Positions 1 to 5,101 of a stretch of DNA of 6,109 bases are shown here, one piece after another. Numbering within the stretch: the first letter of the stretch is position 1; every line of letters begins with the position of its first letter. A program made the position numbers and the translations under genes. This DNA comes from an uncultured Selenomonadales bacterium (GTDB lineage: Bacteria > Bacillota_C > Negativicutes > Selenomonadales > Selenomonadaceae). Under the pieces are notes generated by a model. It was given only the letters and a program-made list of their open reading frames with translations. It made no database searches and was not told the origin of the DNA. Location of the stretch: the NCBI GenBank assembly GCA_946407175.1, contig CAMJNB010000090.1:1-6109 (forward strand), in the 5' to 3' direction.

Positions 1-1275
1 GCCGCGCAGCCCCAATTCCAACACGTAATTTTCCAGCACGTCCACTTCTTCCTGCGATACGTCGAAAAATCCCGTGCGCAGACAGCGGAAAATAGGTTCT
101 GAACGCCACGTTCGCAAAACTTCAAGTGCTGACCTTATAAGCTCGGCAAAAGGGTGATTCGTCGCCGCGCGTTTCCTGTCCACAAAGAAAGGTATATTGT
201 GAATTTCAAAAACCGGCTTGATTAAGCTGTTGTAACTTTCGTCACGAAAAATGACGCCGATATCGCGAAATCGAATATTTTTTTCACGGTGCAATCTCAA
301 AATATCCCGTGCCGCCGCCTCGACTTCCACGCGCTTGTTGACTGTTTCGACTATTTTTAAATTTTCACACTTGCCGCCGAATTTTTTGTAACTGCGCGAA
401 AATAAATTTTGCTCGACGTATTTAAGCTCGGGACTTTCAAACCTGCGCGGCGTAGAAAGGCGCGTAATTTTAAATTCAGCGTGAACTTTTTCTGCAAAGT
501 CGCGAATGGTTTTAAAAGTCTGAAAAGCGCGGTTAAACATACCAAGTTCCTTGACGTTTTCGCGGCTGTTTAAGTCCACGTCCATAGGCAGGGCGATATA
601 AACATTTTTGGCGTGACGAATAATTTCACTCACAAGCTTACGCTGTTGCGGGTCAAAGAAAATAAAGCCGTCGATAAAAATTTCGGCGTGCTTGATTGAC
701 TCGGCGTCTTTTAAAAGCTCCGCCGCCTTTTCGATTAAGTCACTTTCATCATTTTGCCGATTTTCAATTTCTGCGCGGAATTTTTCTGACAGCAAGGCGA
801 TATCGTGAAGTTTATTTTTCAACTCGTCATCAAGGTTTTTATCGGCGTCAATAAGTTGCCGAAGTTTAACCGCGTCTATTGAATAGGTACGCAACTCCTG
901 CAGTTCCTGCGCCAAAATTTCTGTAAAGCCGCGCTGATCCGTCGCCTTGCGGTAGTAAAGTAGATCTTTGGCGTTGTGCTTTAAAATTTTTCGCAGAATG
1001 ATACGCCTGCCGATATCGGAAATGCGCGGTACAGATGCGCCGCCGACTTCAGATAAAATTTGCCGTGCAAAGCGTTGAAAGCTCCACATTGCCGTATTCA
1101 TCGCGCCGCCGGTCATTGCGGCAAGTTCAAGTTCTGCGCGGTAAGTTTGATAAGCCGGTAGCAAAAAAATTATTTTCGTGCTTATCGGCGATTCGCGCAG
1201 AATTTTTTTCATACGTTCAAGCAGTGCAAAGGTTTTGCCGGTACCTGCCCTGCCGATTATGACTTCAACTGACAT
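1..1275 (-). CDS. addB: AddB subunit of AddAB helicase-nuclease (N-terminal 425 residues, 3' end beyond window)
   Basis: AddB partners AddA in the enzyme that resects double-strand DNA breaks up to a Chi site and loads RecA, the Bacillota counterpart of RecBCD. The frame is open without a stop from the ATG at 1275 to the left edge. Residues 8-15 are a Walker A loop (GRAGTGKT) directly at the N-terminus, as in AddB. Further AddB-like blocks are FIDGF at 200-204, a segment near 373-387 (NHPFAELIRSALEVL), and LENY at 414-417; from memory these follow Bacillus subtilis AddB colinearly. The C-terminal nuclease domain and its Fe-S cysteines would lie in the missing part (the family is about 1,150 residues). 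In family knowledge AddB's N-terminal half is helicase-like but serves Chi recognition rather than translocation. The Shine-Dalgarno AAAGGAG (1287-1281) sits 5 nt before the ATG. The gene follows mutL by 41 bp and is probably co-transcribed with it. Identity is confident. Confidence 0.93.
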   Translation of the reverse strand, partial: MSVEVIIGRAGTGKTFALLERMKKILRESPISTKIIFLLPAYQTYRAELELAAMTGGAMNTAMWSFQRFARQILSEVGGASVPRISDIGRRIILRKILKHNAKDLLYYRKATDQRGFTEILAQELQELRTYSIDAVKLRQLIDADKNLDDELKNKLHDIALLSEKFRAEIENRQNDESDLIEKAAELLKDAESIKHAEIFIDGFIFFDPQQRKLVSEIIRHAKNVYIALPMDVDLNSRENVKELGMFNRAFQTFKTIRDFAEKVHAEFKITRLSTPRRFESPELKYVEQNLFSRSYKKFGGKCENLKIVETVNKRVEVEAAARDILRLHREKNIRFRDIGVIFRDESYNSLIKPVFEIHNIPFFVDRKRAATNHPFAELIRSALEVLRTWRSEPIFRCLRTGFFDVSQEEVDVLENYVLELGLRG

Positions 1276-1286
1276 TTTTTCTCCTT

Positions 1287-1320
1287 TTAGCTAGTAGATT
1301 ATAGAAAAGCTCTAAGCTAA
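1287..1320 (-). promoter_or_regulatory. mutL-addB junction: inverted repeat touching the addB ribosome binding site, with a TATAAT in its loop
   Basis: On the minus strand TTAGCT (1320-1315), which includes the mutL stop codon TAG (1319-1317), can pair with AGCTAA (1292-1287), which abuts the addB Shine-Dalgarno AAAGGAG. The loop is 22 nt and contains a perfect -10 hexamer TATAAT (1303-1298). Two readings are possible. One is a weak helix melted by ribosomes finishing mutL, giving translational coupling. The other is a minor internal promoter for addB, but no acceptable -35 lies 16-18 bp upstream (AGAAAT, CAGAAA or ACAGAA). A 6-bp stem with a long loop is marginal, so confidence is low. Confidence 0.25.
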
Positions 1321-3311
1321 TTTCTGTGAAACATTTTGGCAAGGTCACTGCTGGAAAATTTTATAATGGTCGGTCTGCCGTGCGGACAAGTGTAAGGGTG
1401 CGGCGTGCGGCTTAACTCTTTTAAAAGCATATCCATTTCCTCCGCCGAAAGTTTTTTACCGGCTTTAATGGCACCTCTACAAGACGCGACGGCGATAAAA
1501 TTTCTGCGAATGTTGGCGGCAATTTCAGAGCGGCGTACGGCGTCTATATCAGCCTTAGAATCGCTTTCCGGTAAACTTGATATAATTTCCCTTAACATAG
1601 CGCCTGCGTCGGTTTTAGAGGCATCTGCAGGCGTTGACAGCAGTCTAAATTCATTCTCACCGCTTGGCTCCATAGAAAATCCGAGTTCGGCGAAAAGTTC
1701 AAGATTATTTTCAATCGTCATTGCCTCACGCGAATCAAATTTTAAATTTTCCTGTATCAAAAGAATCTGCGCGGGAATCCTGTCTTTGTAAGCGCTTAAC
1801 CTGTCAAACAAAATTCGTTCATGCGCCGCGTGCTGGTCGATTAAGTACAAATCAGAATCACTCTGCGCGACAATGTAGCATAAATCAACTTGACCGATGG
1901 GACGGAAATTTTCAAGCGGCGTTGTCGTGACACTTTGCGCAGGTAAATTTTCACCCGCCGTTAAACTTTCAGCCGAATGTAAATTTTCAGTCGGCGTTAC
2001 ATTTTCAGCGTCATTATTTTTAGGCGTCAAGTCATCTTTCGGTGAGTCGTCATCTTTAGGCGAATCGTCTTTGAAAAAGTCGTCGTCATCAAAAAAACCT
2101 TTGTCGAAGTTATCTGCGTCATCATTTTTACCCGCCTTTTCGCGCAGTTGTTCAATGGTCAAGGCGGGATTGTCGGACTTCGGATCAATGATAAATTCAG
2201 ATTTTTTGCCGCTTGCAGAAGGATTGTTGCCGCCGTTGAAATATTCGTCAAGGTTAAGCTGTTCATAACGCGGCTTATCAACGGGCGCGGCAATTTTGCG
2301 TAAATCGGAAATGGAGCGCTTTTCCTCAACGGCATTACGTACGGCGCTGTAAACGTTTTTGTAAAGTTCGCCGTCATCTTGAAATTTTATTTCAATCTTC
2401 TGCGGGTGCGCATTCACGTCAATGTAATACGGCGGCACGTCAATTTTCAGTACAACAAGCGGGTAGCCGTTTTTAGTGACAAGGGACTTGTACGCCTCAT
2501 CAACCGCTTTGTAAATGGTTTTATGCGTAATGACGCGACCGTTTACAATGAACGTCTGTCTGTTGCGGTAAGAGTGCAGAAGGTTAGGTTTGCCTGCGTA
2601 GCCGGTAATGTTAAAAGTTTCGGAAGAAAGTTTTACTTCAAGCAGGGAATTAGCCAACTCGGCGCCGTAAACTGCGGCTAAGGCGTCAAGCAATTTACCG
2701 TTGCCGGGCGTAGTCAAAACATTCCTGCCGCCGTTTATCATCACGAAGGCGATATCGGGGCGGCTTAATGCAAGCTTTACAACAAAGTCGTGAATCCTTG
2801 AACCTTCGGTAGGCGTAGCCTTTAAAAATTTCAGCCGCGCAGGTACATTGAAAAATAATTTTTCGACAAGAACGGTAGTACCGATTTTACAGCCGACGTC
2901 CCAAGCACCTAAGGTGAGACCGCCTTCAACTTTAATTTTCGTGCCAAGTTCGGAATCAGCGGTACGTGTCATAAGGGTAAATTTAGAAACAGCGGCAATG
3001 CTGGGTAAAGCTTCTCCGCGAAATCCCAGCGTCAACATATTTTGTAAATCGTCGACGCTTGAAAGTTTGCTTGTGGCGTGACGGCGAATGGCAAGCGCGG
3101 CGTTGCCCTTAGTCATACCAACGCCGTTATCGGTTATGCGAATCAGCTCTTTGCCGCCGTCAAGAATTTCAATTTCAATGCGCGTGGCACCGGCGTCAAT
3201 GGCATTTTCTATGAGTTCCTTGACGCAGGACGCGGGACGCTCTACAACTTCACCTGCGGCAATTTGATTTATTGTTACGGTATCAAGCAGTTTAACGTTA
3301 CTCAAATTCAT
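1317..3311 (-). CDS. mutL: DNA mismatch repair protein MutL (endonuclease-type)
   Basis: MutL is the mismatch-repair ATPase recruited by MutS; in bacteria without MutH it also nicks the new strand. This 664-residue protein is complete. The N-terminal GHKL ATPase shows the catalytic Glu32 and Mg-binding Asn36 in KELIENAIDAG, DNGVGM at 61-66 and GFRGEAL at 96-102, and the conserved lysine is Lys305. Residues about 335-465 form an acidic, repetitive linker. The C-terminal domain carries the endonuclease motif DQHAAHE (492-498), SCRGAIKAG (610-618) and CPHGRP (642-647), so nicking activity is expected. The second acidic residue of DQHA-X2-E-X4-E is Asp503 instead of Glu. QILLIQ (515-520) sits where B. 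subtilis MutL has its beta-clamp-binding motif QEMIVP. The start at 3311 is supported by AGGAAGG (3319-3313) and by IAAGEVVERPAS falling at the usual place (18-29). It has its own promoter and leads into addB. Confidence 0.98.
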   Translation of the reverse strand: MNLSNVKLLDTVTINQIAAGEVVERPASCVKELIENAIDAGATRIEIEILDGGKELIRITDNGVGMTKGNAALAIRRHATSKLSSVDDLQNMLTLGFRGEALPSIAAVSKFTLMTRTADSELGTKIKVEGGLTLGAWDVGCKIGTTVLVEKLFFNVPARLKFLKATPTEGSRIHDFVVKLALSRPDIAFVMINGGRNVLTTPGNGKLLDALAAVYGAELANSLLEVKLSSETFNITGYAGKPNLLHSYRNRQTFIVNGRVITHKTIYKAVDEAYKSLVTKNGYPLVVLKIDVPPYYIDVNAHPQKIEIKFQDDGELYKNVYSAVRNAVEEKRSISDLRKIAAPVDKPRYEQLNLDEYFNGGNNPSASGKKSEFIIDPKSDNPALTIEQLREKAGKNDDADNFDKGFFDDDDFFKDDSPKDDDSPKDDLTPKNNDAENVTPTENLHSAESLTAGENLPAQSVTTTPLENFRPIGQVDLCYIVAQSDSDLYLIDQHAAHERILFDRLSAYKDRIPAQILLIQENLKFDSREAMTIENNLELFAELGFSMEPSGENEFRLLSTPADASKTDAGAMLREIISSLPESDSKADIDAVRRSEIAANIRRNFIAVASCRGAIKAGKKLSAEEMDMLLKELSRTPHPYTCPHGRPTIIKFSSSDLAKMFHRN
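1935..2063 (-). repeat. 18-nt tandem repeats encoding hexapeptides in the MutL linker
   Basis: Two adjoining in-frame arrays lie in the interdomain linker of mutL. Residues 417-434 read SPKDDD, SPKDDL, TPKNND (2063-2010). Residues 436-459 read ENVTPT, ENLHSA, ESLTAG, ENLPAQ (2006-1935). At DNA level (plus-strand view) the second array shows TAAATTTTC-like units starting at 1944, 1962, 1980 and 1998, an exact 18-bp period. Unit changes would keep the frame and alter only the length of a flexible linker. Confidence 0.8.
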
Positions 3312-3336
3312 ACCTTCCTAAATAAATTTTGCGAAA

Positions 3337-3365
3337 ATTATATTTCAATTTAAATTTTATGTCTA
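3337..3365 (-). promoter_or_regulatory. mutL promoter
   Basis: Reading the minus strand, TAGACA (3365-3360, one mismatch to TTGACA) is followed after exactly 17 bp by a perfect TATAAT (3342-3337). Transcription would begin near 3330, giving a leader of about 20 nt that holds the mutL Shine-Dalgarno (3319-3313). It lies just downstream of the dnaN terminator, so mutL-addB is probably transcribed independently of dnaN. Confidence 0.8.
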
Positions 3366-3384
3366 CCAACTCAAAAATTGCAAT

Positions 3385-3413
3385 AAAAAAAGACGCTAAC
3401 CATTTGTAGCGCC
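3385..3413 (-). terminator. Rho-independent terminator after dnaN
   Basis: On the minus strand GGCGCTA (3413-3407) pairs with TAGCGTC (3398-3392) through seven base pairs including one G-T wobble. The loop is 8 nt and the stem is followed at once by seven T (3391-3385). It begins 46 bp beyond the dnaN stop codon. Confidence 0.9.
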
Positions 3414-3459
3414 AAAGAAAAAGTAAGTTAAAAAATGAAGTTTAATTTACAAATTAATT

Positions 3460-4569
3460 TTAAGGACGAACCGGCGTCACTACGTAAATGTAGTCGTCTG
3501 AATCACCTTCGCGAATGTCGACGGGATCGAAGGCGCCGTTAAGAGCCATTTTGCAATTTCCGTTTTTTAAAATCTTCAACACGTCAGCAAGGTAACCGCA
3601 GTTGAATGACATATTTATTTCCGGTCCTTCCAAAGCAATGTGAACGTGTTCCGTACCGCTACCGATATCAGAAGACGCGGCGCAAATTTCCAATCCGCTT
3701 TTTGAAAAATCAAATGAAACTTTTTTGTCGGCGGAATCCCTTGAAATGATTGAAATTCTGTCAATGGCTTGACGAAGTTCCTCAACCAAAATTTCTACAA
3801 AAGTCGTGCTTGACGCGGGAATAACTCTGTTGTAGTCAGGGAAGTTGCCTTCAATTATGCGTGCCGTCAAAAATACTTCGCCGATATTAAACGCTACATT
3901 TTTGCCGGTGTAATCGATTTTAATAAATTTTTCTTCGTCGTCCGGCAACATTTCATAAATACTGCGCAGTGCGTAGGCGGGGACAACAAATCTCAATGAG
4001 TCGGTCGCGTCCAAAAGGTTATCTTTCGCAACGGAAAGACGGTGCATATTCGTAGACGCAACGGTTATTTTGTCGCCGTCCGTTTCAAAAAGACAGCCGG
4101 TATAAAGCGGGTGACCTTCGTCATTGGAGCAGGCAAATACAGTGCGTTTTATCAAATTCCTCAAAACAGACGCTTGAATTTTAAAATGACTTTCGGCGTC
4201 GCGCTGTAAAACTTTCGGAAAATCTTCAGCGTTCATTGTCGCAATGAAGTAGTTAGACCTGCCGGAAGAAACCTCCAAATAATTTTCTTTATCATTCTTC
4301 GCAATTAAAATTACATCGTCCGGCATCGCCTTTACAACTTCAATGAACTTTCTGCCGATAACAACAATGTCACCGCCGTCGTCTTGCGCATTCACGGTGA
4401 TTTTTCCCGACATGCCAAGCGAATAATTATTTGCTTGAACTTCTAAAATATCTCCCGTGACATTTAAGTAAATTCCCGCAAGTACAGGTGACATAGGTTT
4501 TACTGCTATTGCCTTTGAAACTTGCATAAGCACTTCTAACAATTCTTTTTTTGCACAACTAAATTTCAT
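3460..4569 (-). CDS. dnaN: DNA polymerase III beta subunit (sliding clamp)
   Basis: DnaN dimerises into the ring that tethers the replicative polymerase and also serves as landing platform for repair proteins such as MutL. The product is 369 residues, normal for the family (about 366-380, three repeated folds of roughly 120 residues). Recognisable blocks are the N-terminus MKFSCAKKELLEVL, the peptide-binding pocket segment TNMHRL (173-178; E. coli has TDGHRL), IEGNFPDYNRVIP (239-251), and the C-terminal pocket end YVVTPVRP (362-369; E. coli YVVMPMRL). I chose the ATG at 4569: GGAGGT (4581-4576) lies 6 nt upstream, whereas the TTG at 4572 would leave only 3 nt and the family begins MKF. It is flanked by mutL and by a divergent small gene; no dnaA or recF is seen. 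A terminator follows 46 bp after the stop. Confidence 0.98.
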   Translation of the reverse strand: MKFSCAKKELLEVLMQVSKAIAVKPMSPVLAGIYLNVTGDILEVQANNYSLGMSGKITVNAQDDGGDIVVIGRKFIEVVKAMPDDVILIAKNDKENYLEVSSGRSNYFIATMNAEDFPKVLQRDAESHFKIQASVLRNLIKRTVFACSNDEGHPLYTGCLFETDGDKITVASTNMHRLSVAKDNLLDATDSLRFVVPAYALRSIYEMLPDDEEKFIKIDYTGKNVAFNIGEVFLTARIIEGNFPDYNRVIPASSTTFVEILVEELRQAIDRISIISRDSADKKVSFDFSKSGLEICAASSDIGSGTEHVHIALEGPEINMSFNCGYLADVLKILKNGNCKMALNGAFDPVDIREGDSDDYIYVVTPVRP

Positions 4570-4588
4570 CAAATGACCTCCAATTACG

Positions 4589-4621
4589 TAACGATTTAAT
4601 TAATTTTATATAACGGTTTAA
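4589..4621. promoter_or_regulatory. Operator-like direct repeat TAACGRTTTAA x2, 22-bp period
   Basis: TAACGATTTAA (4589-4599) and TAACGGTTTAA (4611-4621) are two 11-mers in the same orientation, differing at one base and spaced exactly 22 bp start to start, about two helical turns. The copies flank the probable dnaN -10 (4610-4605), one in the spacer and one near the start of transcription, and lie upstream of the -35 of the divergent gene. That arrangement would suit a regulator that represses dnaN and/or activates the small gene. The surroundings are AT-rich, so some similarity by chance is possible. The regulator is unknown. Confidence 0.45.
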
Positions 4622-4633
4622 AAATAAGTTTGA
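4605..4633 (-). promoter_or_regulatory. Candidate dnaN promoter
   Basis: On the minus strand TATAAA (4610-4605) is the best -10 ahead of dnaN and would start transcription near 4598, with a leader of about 30 nt. The hexamer 17 bp upstream, TCAAAC (4633-4628), is a poor -35, so the promoter may be weak or activator-dependent. It overlaps the -35 of the divergent plus-strand promoter. Confidence 0.35.
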
Positions 4634-4658
4634 CTGTTTATCGGCTGTAATTTATAAT
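4630..4658 (+). promoter_or_regulatory. Promoter of the small His-rich gene
   Basis: TTGACT (4630-4635, one mismatch to consensus) and a perfect TATAAT (4653-4658) are separated by exactly 17 bp. Transcription would begin near 4665, leaving a leader of about 24 nt with the Shine-Dalgarno AAAGGAG (4675-4681). This is the closest match to a consensus housekeeping promoter in the window and predicts strong expression. Confidence 0.85.
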
Positions 4659-4688
4659 TTGCGCAGATTTTTTGAAAGGAGTTTTATC

Positions 4689-5042
4689 ATGGACGTAAAC
4701 GCCAACTTGATTTTAATGCAGTACTTTGAAAACGCCGCCGACCTTAAGCCCGGCGAATTTGTACTTCTGCGCGAAGGCAAGGTAGTTGATCCGTTGATTC
4801 ACGGCAAATTTACCAAAGAGCATATGTCTACAATTCGCGTGTCCGACGATCAAGAAATTTTTGAAGGCGATATTTTGGTTTATCCCAAAACGCGCCAATT
4901 CTGCATTATCGACGACATTCGGCACTATTTCAGCGAAGGCGAAGGCTACTACCTTATTCATTATCACACGCCAAATATGTTCCCGCCGCCGCCGCACCAC
5001 CACCATTGCTGTCATCATCATGAATTTGAAGAAGAAGAATAA
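4689..5042 (+). CDS. Unrecognised small protein with a His/Cys- and Glu-rich C-terminal tail
   Basis: I do not recognise this 117-residue protein. The first ~95 residues look like a soluble, mostly beta-strand domain: an N-terminal helix-like stretch (about 4-17), hydrophobic strands such as EFVLLREG (23-30), FEGDILVYP (58-66) and FCIIDDI (71-77), then GYYLIHYH (86-93). Residues 99-102 are PPPP, 103-111 are four His, two Cys, three His, and 112-117 are EFEEEE. The tail resembles transition-metal-binding tails of nickel or zinc chaperones, but that is inference from composition. No signal peptide or membrane segment is seen. The ATG at 4689 is preferred over a TTG at 4659 because AAAGGAG (4675-4681) is 7 nt upstream and the TTG overlaps the promoter. 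The gene is monocistronic, divergent from dnaN, with its own strong promoter and terminator, and so is almost certainly real. Confidence 0.85.
   Translation: MDVNANLILMQYFENAADLKPGEFVLLREGKVVDPLIHGKFTKEHMSTIRVSDDQEIFEGDILVYPKTRQFCIIDDIRHYFSEGEGYYLIHYHTPNMFPPPPHHHHCCHHHEFEEEE
4983..5039 (+). repeat. Succession of trinucleotide runs at the 3' end of the His-rich gene
   Basis: In-frame runs follow one another: CCG x4 (4983-4994), CAC x3 plus CAT (4995-5006), TGC TGT, CAT x3 (5013-5021), then GAA and, after TTT, GAA x4 (5028-5039). Near-identical synonymous codons within each run suggest growth by replication slippage; length changes would vary the Pro/His/Glu tail without breaking the frame. 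Confidence 0.75.
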
Positions 5043-5064
5043 ACTCAGCAAAAATTTCGGCTTA

Positions 5065-5096
5065 AACGTCTTTGCACTGCGCGAAGGCGTTTTTTT
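5065..5096 (+). terminator. Rho-independent terminator of the His-rich gene
   Basis: AACGTCTTTGC (5065-5075) pairs with GCGAAGGCGTT (5081-5091) over 11 bp with two T-G wobbles and a 5-nt loop, and the T run extends to 5096 (seven T from 5090). It begins 23 bp after the stop codon. On the opposite strand the wobbles become A-C mismatches and no immediate T run follows, so it should serve the plus strand mainly. Confidence 0.92.
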
Positions 5097-5101
5097 GTTG
5101 C

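Noticed and set aside
357..545. Minus-strand frame of 62 codons inside the addB region, and a plus-strand frame at 1035-1262
   Set aside because: addB is open and family-like across both; these are out-of-frame shadows.
1405..1791. Plus-strand open frame of 128 codons, and several others opposite mutL (1721-1930, 1897-2268, 2379-2681, 2848-3081, 3078-3353)
   Set aside because: All lie antisense to a complete, well-conserved mutL, have no Shine-Dalgarno or promoter of their own that I can see, and encode compositionally odd proteins. They are shadow frames.
4570..4572. TTG as the dnaN start, adding one Met
   Set aside because: Only 3 nt from GGAGGT, while the ATG at 4569 has 6 nt and matches the usual MKF start.
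4659..4688. TTG-initiated N-terminal extension of the His-rich protein
   Set aside because: The codon overlaps the -10 box (4653-4658) and precedes the expected transcription start; the ATG at 4689 has a well-placed AAAGGAG.
4570..4688. Replication origin next to dnaN
   Set aside because: No TTATNCACA-type DnaA box or cluster is visible, the region is only 119 bp, and two promoters plus a repeat account for it.
4995..5021. Vector-derived polyhistidine tag
   Set aside because: The His run is interrupted by two Cys, is followed by a Glu tail, and lies in a native-looking gene with promoter and terminator.
4689..5042. YopX-like protein, from the EIFEGDILVYP segment (56-66)
   Set aside because: YopX-type proteins share an EIYEGDI-like segment, but I see no other agreement and no phage context; too weak to call.
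4713..5051. Minus-strand 112-codon frame opposite the His-rich gene, and a plus-strand frame at 4861-5196
   Set aside because: The plus-strand 4689 gene has promoter, Shine-Dalgarno and terminator; the alternatives have none, and the second runs through the terminator.
5065..5096. Bidirectional terminator also ending the DUF1919 transcript
   Set aside because: Read on the minus strand, two wobble pairs become A-C mismatches and no T run directly follows the stem; any role there would be weak.
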